A stretch of DNA of 64,000 nt from Vibrio ouci (lineage in GTDB: Bacteria > Pseudomonadota > Gammaproteobacteria > Enterobacterales > Vibrionaceae). Shown here piece after piece: positions 26,784 to 39,965 of this stretch. The translations under genes and the position numbers were made by a program. Position 1 is the stretch's first letter, and each line of letters begins with the position of its first letter. The notes beneath the pieces were generated by a model. The model was given only the letters and a program-made list of their open reading frames with translations, searched no databases and had not been told where the DNA came from. The stretch covers positions 1-64,000 of the forward strand of contig NZ_SATR01000016.1 in assembly GCF_004551525.1 (NCBI RefSeq), given 5' to 3'.

Positions 26784-28232
26784 TTATATTGTAAGGTAGG
26801 TTAGCTGGGTATCGAGGTCTGCACCTTTTTCAGTCGATATAGTTAGCTGGTGGTTTTCTTGCTCAGGGAAGAAAAGGCAGGTAAATACATCTCGGCCATC
26901 ATTTATATAAATTTCAATTATGCTTTGATCGCAAATGAAGTGAATATTATTAATGTCGTAGTCTGTTTGGTGTTGACGTTTATTTCCATACTCCCAATCT
27001 TGGGTATGATGGTCATATAACGCTCTATCTAAAGTAATGGTATTATTATTGATAGTCAGCGTTAACTCTTTACCACTTTGTGTTTGCAATGAAATGGTTA
27101 TATTTTTCTCATTAGATAAGTTATTAACCTCTAAAGAAAACGATAAACTTTCCAGTTCAACTCCTTGATGATTTAATTGATATCCATGTTGTTTTATTAA
27201 TGAATCGGAATTAATAATGTTTGGTCGTTGAATAAGTCGATTATTTTCAACGGTTAGTTCTCTAGTCAGCGTCAAGCAGTTAATCCAACCCTGTTGTTCG
27301 CTAGGCAAGTGTTCATCAGTCCCTGCCCATGCAATCAGTGTTTGTTTCTCTGGTGCATTAGCCATGGTTTGTGGCGCGTAGAAATCAAAGCCACGGTCAA
27401 GCTCGTCCCAATGGCTAACAGTGAACGTAAGCTGCTCGAAATTCACTTGGCCCAAGCAGTAAATAACGTTGAATTTATTGTGGAAGCGAGTTCCATCAGC
27501 AGTCACGCCTTGTGGAGAAAAGATCAGCACGTCATGACCATCGACTTCTAGCAGGTCAGGGCACTCATACATGTAGGCATCAAGAAAGTCGCCATTGACT
27601 TGAATGTCCAGCGTCCCTTTGAACTCCCAGTCGAGTAAGTCAGGCGATTGGTACACGATGATCTCACCGCTTAAATCGGCTTCTCGCTGAGCGCCTAGCA
27701 ACATAAAGTAGTGACTACCACGTTTAACGATTTTTGGATCGCGTACATGGCCGGTGTAGCCTTGTGGTACTGACTCAATCACCGGGTTGAGAGCGTGTTT
27801 AGTCACTTGATTGTTTTTATCTAAGATCGCTAAACACTGGTTGGCATCGCGTTCATCACCACGTTTAACATTGCCGGTGTAGAATAGGTAACTACGATCA
27901 TTTTCAACTACGGCACCACCTGAATAAGCACCGTGAGACTCATAACTTTCTAACGGGGTTATTTTTGAACCATGTTCAGACCAAGTTAATAAATCATTAG
28001 AGCTCAAGTGCATCCAATGTTTCATTCCATGATAAGTATCAAATGGAAACCATTGGTAAAATAAATGATATTGGTTATTAAAATAACAAAAACCATTCGG
28101 ATCATTTAATAACCCATGCGGTGGACTAATATGAAATAATGGGCGAAATAAAGTTTTTAATTTTATTTCCTCAAAATTTTTATTATCTAATTCCGTTGCC
28201 GTGTTGATGGTTTTATATTTTTGTTGTTGCAC
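26784..28232 (-). CDS. scrB: Sucrose-6-phosphate hydrolase (GH32)
   Basis: 482 residues. Cleaves sucrose-6-phosphate to glucose-6-phosphate and fructose. GH32 catalytic triad visible: nucleophile Asp in GLLNDPNGFCYF (near 43), Asp in GHVRDPKIV and acid/base Glu in YMYECPDLLEVDG. Five-bladed propeller (about 30-330) plus a C-terminal beta-sandwich. The first 60 and last 140 codons are much more AT-rich than the core, giving poor codon use at both ends. First gene of scrB-scrA-scrK; divergent from scrR. Confidence 0.95.
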   Translation of the reverse strand: MQQQKYKTINTATELDNKNFEEIKLKTLFRPLFHISPPHGLLNDPNGFCYFNNQYHLFYQWFPFDTYHGMKHWMHLSSNDLLTWSEHGSKITPLESYESHGAYSGGAVVENDRSYLFYTGNVKRGDERDANQCLAILDKNNQVTKHALNPVIESVPQGYTGHVRDPKIVKRGSHYFMLLGAQREADLSGEIIVYQSPDLLDWEFKGTLDIQVNGDFLDAYMYECPDLLEVDGHDVLIFSPQGVTADGTRFHNKFNVIYCLGQVNFEQLTFTVSHWDELDRGFDFYAPQTMANAPEKQTLIAWAGTDEHLPSEQQGWINCLTLTRELTVENNRLIQRPNIINSDSLIKQHGYQLNHQGVELESLSFSLEVNNLSNEKNITISLQTQSGKELTLTINNNTITLDRALYDHHTQDWEYGNKRQHQTDYDINNIHFICDQSIIEIYINDGRDVFTCLFFPEQENHQLTISTEKGADLDTQLTYLTI

Positions 28233-28354
28233 GTTACTTACCTAATAACCTTGGGTTGAAGAAATCATAGAGAGCTTGATAAAGGGTGAAAATAGCGCCG
28301 CACTTTTATTCACTCAATTTGACGGCGTTTTGAACAAATAGAGAACAGGTTGTG

Positions 28355-28378
28355 ATGTAACACAAAGTCTTGTTACAT
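28355..28378. promoter_or_regulatory. Putative ScrR operator
   Basis: ATGTAACA and TGTTACAT, perfect 8-bp inverted arms with an 8-bp spacer, in the scrB-scrR divergent gap. An overlapping TTGTG/CACAA pair (28350-28365) is also symmetric. Confidence 0.5.
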
Positions 28379-28430
28379 GGTGAGAGTTAATATATGACGT
28401 TGATTGATAGAAATGTTGGATGGGAGTGCA

Positions 28431-29426
28431 ATGACGATTCGTGATGTAGCCAAAAAGGCAGGAGTCTCTATTGCCACGGTATCTAGAGTGCTCAATGGTA
28501 ATGAGTGTGTCTCTGTTGAAGCTAAGCAAGCAGTAGAGCTGGCGATGACAGAGCTGAATTATCAAAAGCCTCCGCAGAAACGCAAGAAGCCAACCAAGCT
28601 GTTTGCCGTCATTGTGCGCAATATGTCTAACCCGTTTTTTTCACAATTGGTCGATGTATTGGAAGAAGAGGCGTACAAGCATGGCCGCAGCTTATTGTTG
28701 TTTAATAGCCGCAATAACCTTCAGCTAGAAAAGACCTTTTTGTCTGAGTGTATTAATCACAAAGTGGATGGGGTATTTCTTGTCCCGCGCTCACTAAAAG
28801 AGGAGCACTTAGCGCCATTGAAAGCGTTGCCTTTTCCTGTGGTATTGCTGACAGCAACCGCACCCGGCACCATTAGTATTGGTACTCATCATCAGCATGG
28901 CGGCGAGCTAGCTGCGAAACACTTTGTTCAGCAGGGCTATCGGAAGCTGGGTTACATCGGAGCCAGTGATACCAAGTCTGATCGACTGATCGGTTATCAA
29001 AACGAGTTGTTTAGGCTAGGCAAAGAAATGCCAATAGAGTCTGTTCTTGCGCCTTATGACTCTGACTCTTTACGTGATTACATTGAAAAATGGATCACGC
29101 AAAATTCTCAGCCTATCGAGGCGGTGTTCTGTTCTGATGATATTTCCGCCAGCCATTTGCACAATGCATTACAAGAGCAAAGGGTGAGTCATAGGGTCGA
29201 CATCATTGGTTTTGATGACACCTTTATTGCTCAGTCACTTGGTTTTTCTAGTATTAAACAGCCAATTAGAAAAATTGCGTTATTGGGTTTTGATATGATG
29301 ATTGAAGCGATTCAGCAAGGTGAGTTAGCGCAGCGTTTGGTGCTACTAGAGCCAACGCTTTCGGTTAGAAGCCACCCATCATTGCGAGCGGTGTCTCGTC
29401 GACCTGAAATCTTGCGCAATGATTAG
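28431..29426 (+). CDS. scrR: Sucrose operon repressor ScrR (LacI family)
   Basis: 331 residues from ATG 28431 (GGGAG upstream). HTH MTIRDVAKKAGVSIATVSRVLNGNECVS with a LacI hinge region, then the effector domain (VRNMSNPFFSQLVDVLEEEAY, IIGFDDTFIAQSLGFSSIKQP). Assigned as ScrR because it is divergent from the sucrose genes. Effector probably fructose or a phosphorylated sugar. Confidence 0.88.
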   Translation: MTIRDVAKKAGVSIATVSRVLNGNECVSVEAKQAVELAMTELNYQKPPQKRKKPTKLFAVIVRNMSNPFFSQLVDVLEEEAYKHGRSLLLFNSRNNLQLEKTFLSECINHKVDGVFLVPRSLKEEHLAPLKALPFPVVLLTATAPGTISIGTHHQHGGELAAKHFVQQGYRKLGYIGASDTKSDRLIGYQNELFRLGKEMPIESVLAPYDSDSLRDYIEKWITQNSQPIEAVFCSDDISASHLHNALQEQRVSHRVDIIGFDDTFIAQSLGFSSIKQPIRKIALLGFDMMIEAIQQGELAQRLVLLEPTLSVRSHPSLRAVSRRPEILRND

Positions 29427-29431
29427 CAAGT

Positions 29432-29488
29432 ATCATCACGCTATAAAGAGCTACATATTTATAGGAGCTGCTAATTTAGCGTGATGAC
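29432..29488. repeat. Long-loop inverted repeat between scrR and the CBS gene
   Basis: TCATCACGCTA (29433-29443) and TAGCGTGATGA (29477-29487), perfect 11-bp arms with a 33-nt loop, between convergent genes. No T-run; may act as a shared 3' end. Confidence 0.5.
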
Positions 29489-29498
29489 ATCGATGTGG

Positions 29499-29939
29499 TT
29501 AATCAACTTCCTCTGGCTCAACTTCTTCTTGAAGCTCAAGTAAGTTAATTGCAATTGCGACAAAATCGCTATCAGTAATGATGCCAACTAAGTGACCTTT
29601 CTCTACCACAGGCAGGCAGCCGACTTTATGCTTTTGCATATAAATCGCACTTTCCTTTAAACCAGCTTGTGGTGAAACTGACATAACGCTGGTTTTCATC
29701 ACATCGAAAAGTGGCGTGTTGAGCGTATAAGACTGACTTTCTGGGAGCTTTTGTAAGCTAGATTCTTGAGCTGAGAGTACATCTCGTTGAGATACGACGC
29801 CAAGCAGTTTTCTATCTGCATCAATGATTGGAATGTGGCGAATATCGAGCGCTTCCATCATGCTTTTTGCATCGGCGAGATTGTGAGAGCGAAGAAGCGT
29901 ATGAGGGCTACGCGTCATCATTTCTTCTACCTTAATCAT
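29499..29939 (-). CDS. CBS-domain pair protein
   Basis: 146 residues from ATG 29939 (AGGAGG seven nt upstream). Two CBS motifs form one Bateman module: KVEEMMTRSPHTLLRSHNLADAKSMMEALDIRHIPIID..LLGVVSQRD and FDVMKTSVMSVSPQAGLKESAIYMQKHKVGCLPVVE..LVGIITDSD. Such modules usually bind adenine nucleotides and sense energy state. Acidic C-terminus (EEVEPEEVD). No enzymatic domain attached; partner unknown. Confidence 0.9.
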   Translation of the reverse strand: MIKVEEMMTRSPHTLLRSHNLADAKSMMEALDIRHIPIIDADRKLLGVVSQRDVLSAQESSLQKLPESQSYTLNTPLFDVMKTSVMSVSPQAGLKESAIYMQKHKVGCLPVVEKGHLVGIITDSDFVAIAINLLELQEEVEPEEVD

Positions 29940-30136
29940 GGCTGCCTCCTGAGTTATTATTCTTTGCTCTTTAAATATAGTAATTTTCTTCAACTGAGTT
30001 TGAGAGCTAAACCTGTTTTTACTGCTATAACCACGACTTTTTTGTGGTAAATCAACTGGCGAATAATTCAGCAGGGAAATGGATGGGCTTTAGAGCCAAT
30101 TAAGGCAAATGATTACAATAATTCACATCTCTTTTC

Positions 30137-30164
30137 TTGATATTGCTCTCATGCACAATATACT
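30137..30164 (+). promoter_or_regulatory. Sigma-70 promoter of queA
   Basis: TTGATA (30137-30142), 16-bp spacer, TATACT (30159-30164); 82 bp before the queA ATG. Confidence 0.6.
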
Positions 30165-30245
30165 AGTCGGCTGCGAAAAACTCGTCGTCTGTTTGTGACA
30201 GAATCAGTTCGACTCACAGTAAAACCACGACAAAAGATTAGTAAC

Positions 30246-31298
30246 ATGCAAGTATCAGATTTTCACTTTGACTTACCGGATGAGCTTATAGCTCGCTACC
30301 CTCAGCCAGAGCGCACTGCAAGCCGTTTACTGCAAATGGATGGCAACAGCGGTGAGCTAACAGATGGCACGTTTACCGATGTACTAGAGCAAGTACAACC
30401 GGGTGACTTAGTGGTATTCAACAATACTCGAGTGATTCCTGCGCGCATGTTCGGCCGTAAAGAGTCAGGCGGTAAGCTTGAAGTTCTTGTAGAACGAGTA
30501 CTTGATGAGAAGAGTATTCTAGCGCACGTTCGCTGCTCTAAATCTCCAAAGCCAGGTTCGACTATTTTTATTGGTGAGAACGACGAATATTCAGCGGAAA
30601 TGGTGGCTCGTCATGATGCACTATTCGAGCTGAAGTTTAACGCAGAGCAAAACGTATTAGCGGTACTGGAAGAGATCGGCCACATGCCACTTCCACCTTA
30701 CATTGACCGCCCAGATGAAGACTCTGATAAAGAGCGTTACCAAACGGTTTATAATGAAAAGCCGGGTGCAGTAGCCGCGCCAACAGCAGGTCTTCATTTT
30801 GATGAACCTTTGCTTGAGAAGATCAAAGCAAAAGGCGCTGAATTTGCGTATGTTACTTTGCACGTAGGTGCAGGTACTTTCCAGCCAGTAAAAGTGGATG
30901 ATATCCATGAGCACCACATGCACGCTGAGTACGTTGAAGTACCGCAAGAAGTCGTCGATGCAATCAATGCGACGAAAGCGCGTGGTGGTCGTATCATTAC
31001 TGTCGGTACAACATCGGTACGTTCACTAGAAAGTGCAGCGCAAGATGCGATTAAGAAGGGCACTGAGCTGGTTCCGTTCTTCGGTGACACCGAGATCTTC
31101 ATTTTCCCTGGTTACGAATATCAGTTAGTGGATTGTCTAATCACTAACTTCCACCTGCCAGAGTCAACGCTGATCATGCTTGTGAGCGCCTTTGCAGGTT
31201 ATGAAAATACGATGAACGCGTATAAGCACGCTGTAGAGAACAAGTACCGCTTCTTCTCGTATGGCGATTCAATGTTCATCAAAAAGAAAACGGTATAG
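30246..31298 (+). CDS. queA: S-adenosylmethionine:tRNA ribosyltransferase-isomerase
   Basis: 350 residues from ATG 30246 (E. coli 356). Makes epoxyqueuosine from preQ1 at tRNA position 34. Signatures: [57 protein letters not shown] and [19 protein letters not shown]. Upstream of tgt as in most gamma-proteobacteria, but here 310 bp of repeat-rich sequence separates them. Confidence 0.97.
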   Translation: MQVSDFHFDLPDELIARYPQPERTASRLLQMDGNSGELTDGTFTDVLEQVQPGDLVVFNNTRVIPARMFGRKESGGKLEVLVERVLDEKSILAHVRCSKSPKPGSTIFIGENDEYSAEMVARHDALFELKFNAEQNVLAVLEEIGHMPLPPYIDRPDEDSDKERYQTVYNEKPGAVAAPTAGLHFDEPLLEKIKAKGAEFAYVTLHVGAGTFQPVKVDDIHEHHMHAEYVEVPQEVVDAINATKARGGRIITVGTTSVRSLESAAQDAIKKGTELVPFFGDTEIFIFPGYEYQLVDCLITNFHLPESTLIMLVSAFAGYENTMNAYKHAVENKYRFFSYGDSMFIKKKTV

Positions 31299-32745
<1,447 letters not shown>

Positions 32746-32918
32746 TCGACAAATTTAAGAATTAGAGCCTTTGGCATTACGCCAGAGGCTTTTGCTAATA
32801 AAGTAGGCAAACGCACGCTATTTTTGAGAGAGCGATCTCTATTGGTCACTCTCAGACTTGAAACTAATTGGCGAATGCCCAACTTGGACATTAATAAAAA
32901 ATAATAGAGGATATTTTA

Positions 32919-33248
32919 ATGTTTATTTCTCAAGCTCACGCAGCAGCAGAAGGCGCACCAGCAGGCGGCGGTTTTGAAATGCTAATCATGCTAGGTATGT
33001 TCGCGGTGATCTTCTACTTCATGATCTACCGTCCACAAGCTAAGCGTGTTAAAGAGCACAAGAACCTAATGAGCTCTATGGGTAAAGGTGATGAAGTGCT
33101 AACTAGCGGTGGTCTAGTGGGTAAAATCACTAAAATCGCAGAAGACAACGACTACATCTCTATCGAGTTGAACACAAATAACGAAGTCGTTATCAAGAAA
33201 GACTTCGTTACTGCAGTGCTACCAAAAGGTACGCTAAAGTCACTATAA
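32919..33248 (+). CDS. yajC: Sec translocon accessory protein YajC
   Basis: 109 residues. One N-terminal membrane helix (GGGFEMLIMLGMFAVIFYFMIYRPQAKR) followed by a small cytoplasmic domain (MGKGDEVLTSGGLVGKITKI). Part of the SecDF-YajC complex. ATG preceded by AGAGGATATTTT. 20 bp before secD. Confidence 0.97.
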   Translation: MFISQAHAAAEGAPAGGGFEMLIMLGMFAVIFYFMIYRPQAKRVKEHKNLMSSMGKGDEVLTSGGLVGKITKIAEDNDYISIELNTNNEVVIKKDFVTAVLPKGTLKSL

Positions 33249-33268
33249 ACAGCTAAAGGATCTCCGCT

Positions 33269-35125
33269 GTGCTAAACCGCTATCCAATATGGAAGTATCT
33301 GATGGTGGTGTTTACCATCGCTATCGCAGCATTGTATGCACTTCCAAATCTCTACGGTGAAGATCCGGCTATTCAAGTTACAGGGGCGCGTGGCGCCTCT
33401 GTAGATATGTCAACGCTGGATTCTGTCACTAAAGCTCTCGATGACCAGGGCTTATCTCATAAATCCATTGCTCTAGAGAATGGATCTATTCTTGTTCGTT
33501 TCAATGACACTGACACTCAAATCAGTGCTCGCGATATCATCAACGAAGCGCTTGGCAAAGACAAAATTGTTGCTCTGAACCTAGCTCCTGCGACTCCGGA
33601 TTGGCTTGAATCTATTGGTGCTGCACCAATGAAGCTAGGTCTTGACCTACGTGGTGGTGTTCACTTCTTAATGGAAGTGGATATGGACGCTGCAATGGAA
33701 AAACTGGTTGGCCAACAGGAAGAAGCATTCCGTAGTGAACTACGTGAAGCAAAAATTCGTTACCGCGCAATTCGCCCTGCAGGTAAAGATGGTGTTGAAG
33801 TTCTGCTACGTAACGCAGAGCAACTTGCTGAAGCAGAAGCACTACTAAAGAAAAACCATCCGGACATGATCTTTGTTGATTCTGAGTCGAATGGTCGCTT
33901 TGCATTGACCGCAACCTTTACTGAGCAACGTCTAACTGAAATTCGCAATTATGCGGTAGAGCAGAACATTACGATTCTACGTAACCGTGTAAACGAATTG
34001 GGAGTTGCTGAGCCTCTTGTTCAGCGTCAAGGTGCAAGCCGTATCGTAGTTGAGCTGCCTGGTGTTCAAGACACCGCTCGCGCGAAAGAAATTCTTGGTG
34101 CAACTGCAACGCTAGAGTTCCGTGAAGTGGACTCAAAAGCAGACCTAGCTGCAGCGGCAAACGGGCGTGCGCCAGCAGGCAGCGAAATCAAGCAAGACCG
34201 TGATGGTCGCCCAGTTGTGCTTAAGAAGCGCGTCATTCTAGGTGGTCAAAGCATTACTGATGCAAGTTCAAGTGTTGATGAATATGGTCGTCCACAAGTT
34301 AACATCTCGCTAGATAGCGAAGGTGGTAACAAGATGGCTGCGTTCTCACGCCAGAACATCGGCAAGCTAATGGCAACGGTTTTCGCAGAATACAAAGACA
34401 GCGGTCGCCGTACTCCTGAAGGCCGCGTGATTCTGAACAAGCATGAAGAAGTGATTAACCAAGCAACGATTCAATCGGCTCTTGGACGTAACTTCCGTAT
34501 TACTGGTATCGACTCAGCTGCAGAAGCGCACAACCTAGCACTTCTACTTCGCGCTGGTGCTCTAATTGCGCCTATCTCGATTGTCGAAGAGCGTACCATT
34601 GGTCCATCTATGGGTCAGCAGAACATCGATATGGGTATCCAAGCGATGATTTGGGGTATGGTTGCGGTAATGCTGTTTACGCTGATGTACTACCGCAAGT
34701 TCGGTATGATCGCTAACGTCGCACTAATGGCGAACCTAGTGTTGATCATTGGTGTTATGTCGATGATCCCGGGCGCGACGATGACCTTGCCAGGTATTGC
34801 AGGTATTGTACTGACAGTCGGTATGGCGGTTGATGCCAACGTACTGATCTTTGAGCGTATCCGTGAAGAGCTTCGTGATGGCCGCAGCCCTCAGCAAGCG
34901 ATTCACCAAGGTTATGCGAACGCGTTTAGTACCATTGCCGATGCGAACATCACTACGCTAATCACTGCGATTATCCTATTTGCAGTCGGTACTGGTGCAA
35001 TCAAAGGTTTCGCCGTGACACTGTCTATCGGTATCTTAACTTCTATGTTTACCGCTATTGTAGGTACACGTTGTATCGTGAACCTTGCATACGGTGGTAA
35101 GCGAATCAACAAACTGTCGATCTAA
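33269..35125 (+). CDS. secD: Protein translocase subunit SecD
   Basis: 618 residues from GTG 33269 (AAAGGATC upstream). Inner-membrane RND-type protein using proton motive force to pull substrates out of SecYEG. N-terminal helix ([21 protein letters not shown]), large periplasmic P1 region with [17 protein letters not shown], then five helices ending with [18 protein letters not shown] and [23 protein letters not shown]. 14 bp before secF. Confidence 0.97.
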   Translation: MLNRYPIWKYLMVVFTIAIAALYALPNLYGEDPAIQVTGARGASVDMSTLDSVTKALDDQGLSHKSIALENGSILVRFNDTDTQISARDIINEALGKDKIVALNLAPATPDWLESIGAAPMKLGLDLRGGVHFLMEVDMDAAMEKLVGQQEEAFRSELREAKIRYRAIRPAGKDGVEVLLRNAEQLAEAEALLKKNHPDMIFVDSESNGRFALTATFTEQRLTEIRNYAVEQNITILRNRVNELGVAEPLVQRQGASRIVVELPGVQDTARAKEILGATATLEFREVDSKADLAAAANGRAPAGSEIKQDRDGRPVVLKKRVILGGQSITDASSSVDEYGRPQVNISLDSEGGNKMAAFSRQNIGKLMATVFAEYKDSGRRTPEGRVILNKHEEVINQATIQSALGRNFRITGIDSAAEAHNLALLLRAGALIAPISIVEERTIGPSMGQQNIDMGIQAMIWGMVAVMLFTLMYYRKFGMIANVALMANLVLIIGVMSMIPGATMTLPGIAGIVLTVGMAVDANVLIFERIREELRDGRSPQQAIHQGYANAFSTIADANITTLITAIILFAVGTGAIKGFAVTLSIGILTSMFTAIVGTRCIVNLAYGGKRINKLSI

Positions 35126-35139
35126 GGCTAGGAATTAGT

Positions 35140-36087
35140 ATGTTTCAGATTCTAAAAGCAGAAAATACGATCGACTTTATGCGTTGGTCGAAGCTGGCAT
35201 TTGTGTTCTCAATCCTAATGATTGGTGCGTCAATCTTTACTCTATCAACTAAGTGGTTGAACTGGGGTCTAGATTTTACTGGCGGTACCTTGATTGAAGT
35301 CGGTTTTGAACAGCCAGCAAATCTTGAAGATATTCGTGGTGCGCTTGAAGCAAAAGGCTTTGGTGACGCAACGGTACAGAACTTCGGTAGTGCGCGTGAC
35401 GTAATGGTTCGTCTGCGTCCTCGTGATGACATGGCGGGTGAGACGCTGGGTAACCAGATTCTTAACGCTATCAAGGACGGTACGGGTGAAAGCGTTGAAA
35501 TGCGCCGTATTGAGTTCGTTGGCCCTAACGTAGGTGATGAGCTTACTGAAGCGGGTGGCCTTGCGATTCTTGTGTCTCTTATCTGTATCCTGATCTATGT
35601 ATCGGTTCGATTTGAGTGGCGTCTAGCTGCGGGTGCGGTATTAGCACTGGCACACGACGTTATCATCACATTGGGCGTGTTCTCTTTGATGCAAATCGAA
35701 GTGGACTTGACCATTGTCGCAGCACTACTAACGGTTGTCGGTTACTCGCTCAACGATACCATCGTTGTATTCGACCGTATTCGTGAGAACTTCCGTAAGA
35801 TGCGTAAGGGTGAGGCATCTGAGGTAATGAATAGCTCAATCACACAAACATTGAGCCGTACATTGATTACATCGGGTACAACCTTGTTTGTAGTTATCGC
35901 ACTGTTTACTCAAGGTGGTGCGATGATTCACGGTTTTGCTACCGCACTTCTACTTGGTATTACGGTTGGTACATACTCTTCAATCTACGTTGCTTCGGCA
36001 CTAGCATTGAAACTGGGTATTACTAAAGAACACCTAATGCCACCTCAAGTAGAAAAAGAAGGTGCTGAATTTGATGAGATGCCATAA
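35140..36087 (+). CDS. secF: Protein translocase subunit SecF
   Basis: 315 residues. N-terminal helix, short periplasmic domain (LNWGLDFTGGTLIEVGF), and helices 2-6 with VVGYSLNDTIVVFDRIRENFRKMRKG and RTLITSGTTLFVVIALF. Works with SecD. Last gene of the yajC-secD-secF unit, closed by a strong terminator. Confidence 0.97.
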   Translation: MFQILKAENTIDFMRWSKLAFVFSILMIGASIFTLSTKWLNWGLDFTGGTLIEVGFEQPANLEDIRGALEAKGFGDATVQNFGSARDVMVRLRPRDDMAGETLGNQILNAIKDGTGESVEMRRIEFVGPNVGDELTEAGGLAILVSLICILIYVSVRFEWRLAAGAVLALAHDVIITLGVFSLMQIEVDLTIVAALLTVVGYSLNDTIVVFDRIRENFRKMRKGEASEVMNSSITQTLSRTLITSGTTLFVVIALFTQGGAMIHGFATALLLGITVGTYSSIYVASALALKLGITKEHLMPPQVEKEGAEFDEMP

Positions 36088-36110
36088 GGTATTGAGTCAA
36101 AGACCTTAAT

Positions 36111-36144
36111 CAAAGCCGCTGTTCTTCAGCGGCTTTGTTGTTTT
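36111..36144 (+). terminator. Terminator of yajC-secDF
   Basis: CAAAGCCGCTG pairs with CAGCGGCTTTG (11 bp) around TTCTT and is followed by TTGTTTT. Confidence 0.9.
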
Positions 36145-36157
36145 AAAGGAGTTATTC

Positions 36158-36652
36158 ATGCGATGGTTTACGGCGTTTATTGCCTTGGTTGCTTTTAATG
36201 TATCAGCAAATACTTTAACTCTATCCAGTCATCCCGATACCCTTGCGCAAAACATTCGCAGCTCATGGCAAGAGTGTGATGAGCAGACGTGGTGTGAGGA
36301 TAAGCTCGCTTATTATCGAGGGAGCTACGTTGCCGAGGCGACAATATCGCAGTCTTCGCTTGAGATAGAGTTATTGAGTGAGTTCTCTACTCACCAACTA
36401 TCTCAGCTGCAACTCAATCTGCGCAGTGATGGTTTTTCTTTGCAGAGCGTAGAAGTTATGGGCGAACGTTTTGATATCTCACAGCAGAGCTCTCAACATT
36501 CAGTTAGCGAGATCAACGCATCGTTAGTTCAATTTATCAATCGCTACCCTCAGACCGTAGCTAGGCAACTGGCATGGCAATCTGAACTTTGGGACGCTGA
36601 GTTAATCAGTGATGGTGAGATCATTTCATTACGCTTTATGTCTCGTGATTGA
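36158..36652 (+). CDS. Hypothetical exported protein
   Basis: 164 residues. Signal peptide MRWFTAFIALVAFNVSANT with cleavage likely after VSA. Mature part has two close Cys (WQECDEQTWCED) that could form a disulfide, then mixed alpha/beta sequence with no motif I recognise. AAAGGAG before the ATG is a strong ribosome site. It follows the secF terminator, so needs its own promoter; none is obvious in 13 bp, so read-through from secF may drive it. Confidence 0.7.
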   Translation: MRWFTAFIALVAFNVSANTLTLSSHPDTLAQNIRSSWQECDEQTWCEDKLAYYRGSYVAEATISQSSLEIELLSEFSTHQLSQLQLNLRSDGFSLQSVEVMGERFDISQQSSQHSVSEINASLVQFINRYPQTVARQLAWQSELWDAELISDGEIISLRFMSRD

Positions 36653-36769
36653 GCAGAGTGAATGTGTTGGGTGAATATTGTGCGATCTTGTCGCACACTT
36701 AAATAGAGGCTACAGACTTTGAGTGATAACTTGCTATGATGAATGAAAATAATAAATAGGAAGCAAGTT

Positions 36770-37102
36770 ATGCCACATTTACGTTTTCGAGCAGTAGAGC
36801 CGCAGACAGTACAAACGCTATCTAAGCCGCTAATTGATGAGCTTCAGCCTTTGATGGACTGCCCTCGTGAAGACTTTACCTTTGAATATATCTATTCAAC
36901 ATTCTTCCACGAAGGGGAGGTGAGCAGTGCTTATCCGTTTGTTGAGGTGTTGTGGTTTGATCGTGGCCAAGAAGTTCAGGATGCCGTCGCTAAGGTCGTG
37001 ACGTCGCAGATTCGCGGTGTGATTGGTGAAGATGTTGATGTCGCGGTGATTTTTACAGCGCTTGACGCAAAAGGCTATTACGATAATGGCGAGCATTACT
37101 AA
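36770..37102 (+). CDS. DUF1904-family protein (tautomerase-like)
   Basis: 110 residues from ATG 36770 (AGGAAG upstream); a nine-residue upstream extension has no ribosome site. MPHLRFRAVEPQTVQTLSKPLIDEL starts with Pro after Met and has the length and beta-alpha-beta look of DUF1904, a family related to 4-oxalocrotonate tautomerases, in which Pro2 is catalytic. YIYSTFFHEGE and YPFVEVLWFDRG are characteristic. Substrate unknown. Confidence 0.82.
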   Translation: MPHLRFRAVEPQTVQTLSKPLIDELQPLMDCPREDFTFEYIYSTFFHEGEVSSAYPFVEVLWFDRGQEVQDAVAKVVTSQIRGVIGEDVDVAVIFTALDAKGYYDNGEHY

Positions 37103-37140
37103 TTAGCTCAGTTAATCATTTTAAGTAAGAGGAGAAAGCA

Positions 37141-37995
37141 ATGCGGGCTAGTCTAGATACATGGCGTAAGCTGCCTTTGTTATGCTCTTCTTTATTGTTT
37201 GCTTCCGCGGTAGCAGCGACTCCGTGGGAGAAAATAGACACCCCTTCAAATGGTTCACCCCAAGCGATTGGCAGCTACGCAAATGGCTGCTTGTCCGGTG
37301 GTGCCGCTTTACCGCTCGAAGGGGAGGGCTATCAAGTTATCCGTAGTCAACGTGAGCGTTACTATGGCCACCCTAATGCGATCGGTTTTATTGAGCGTTT
37401 AGCTGACCTGTCACGTAACGAGCTAAAAACCAATATCTTGATTGGTGATATATCTTTGCCGCAAGGTGGGCGCTTTTCATCAGGGCATTCTAGCCACCAA
37501 ACGGGGTTAGATATCGATATTTGGCTTAAGTTAGCGGACATGCCGCTTTCCGAACCTCAATTAGCAAAGCCGACGCCTCATAGTGTGGTCAACTTAAAGC
37601 AGTACCAGCTACTCAAAAACAACTGGGATGAACGTCATTTCGAGTTAGTGAAATTTGCCGCCAACGATGAGCAGGTTGCACGTATTTTCGTTCATCCTGT
37701 GATCAAAGAGAAACTGTGTGCAACGGAACAAAGCAGCGATCGAGAGTGGCTGCGAAAAGTGCGTCCTTGGTGGGGGCATCATTACCATATGCATGTGCGT
37801 TTGAACTGCCCAGAAGGGAGTCAGAACTGCAAACCTCAAGCTGAGCCGCCTAAAGGGGATGGTTGTGGGGCAGAGCTAGCAAGCTGGAAACCACAGCCCA
37901 AGCCAGCTGCACCAAAGGTGGCTTCAACAAAGCCTAAAAAGAAAAAGTTGAAAGTGATACCGGTTCAGTGCCAGCAGTTGTTAGATAACAGCTAA
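37141..37995 (+). CDS. mepA: Penicillin-insensitive murein DD-endopeptidase
   Basis: 284 residues; ATG follows AAGAGGAGAAAGC. Periplasmic zinc peptidase cutting D-Ala-DAP cross-links in peptidoglycan. Signal peptide ends near SAVAATP. LAS-peptidase motifs: SSGHSSHQTGLDIDIWL (His and Asp zinc ligands) and WWGHHYHMHVRLNCP. Several Cys in the C-terminal part suggest disulfides, as in E. coli MepA. The last 35 residues form a Pro/Lys-rich tail. Confidence 0.95.
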   Translation: MRASLDTWRKLPLLCSSLLFASAVAATPWEKIDTPSNGSPQAIGSYANGCLSGGAALPLEGEGYQVIRSQRERYYGHPNAIGFIERLADLSRNELKTNILIGDISLPQGGRFSSGHSSHQTGLDIDIWLKLADMPLSEPQLAKPTPHSVVNLKQYQLLKNNWDERHFELVKFAANDEQVARIFVHPVIKEKLCATEQSSDREWLRKVRPWWGHHYHMHVRLNCPEGSQNCKPQAEPPKGDGCGAELASWKPQPKPAAPKVASTKPKKKKLKVIPVQCQQLLDNS

Positions 37996-38010
37996 TACGA
38001 CTTTGAATAA

Positions 38011-38040
38011 AAAAACGCCGCTCACTGAGCGGCGTTTTTA
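38011..38040. terminator. Bidirectional terminator mepA / yfhL
   Basis: AAAAACGCCGCT pairs with AGCGGCGTTTTT around CACTG; T-runs on both strands between convergent genes. Confidence 0.92.
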
Positions 38041-38050
38041 TTAACCAATA

Positions 38051-39705
<1,655 letters not shown>

Positions 39706-39965
39706 GTGTAATTCTCTTAATCTGATCTCAAGTCAGGCCGATTCCACCACATGGGATCGGGGGCGCAAATTTTACGTCAAAACGTGACTTGTGACCAGAA
39801 CAGAATGTACACGAAATTTGTTCAAGGCATGAATGACCAGAATAGCTATTGCTTTCCAAGTCGCTAGAGGTGAGTGGTATATTTGAAATGATGCGCAGAG
39901 CAATGTCTGCGCATACTTGCCGCAATAGCTAAACAGGTCATTCTTAAATGCCCTGTAGCACAGCT
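39706..39965. other. rdgC-trhP intergenic region
   Basis: 260 bp. Contains a perfect 9-bp stem (ATGCGCAGA / TCTGCGCAT, 39891-39914) that may form the rdgC 3' end, although it lacks a T-run, and the trhP promoter. No convincing frame. Confidence 0.55.

Noticed and set aside
28350..28365. CRP site in the scr divergent region
   Set aside because: TGTGA and CACA are too closely spaced for the CRP consensus; better explained as part of the ScrR operator.
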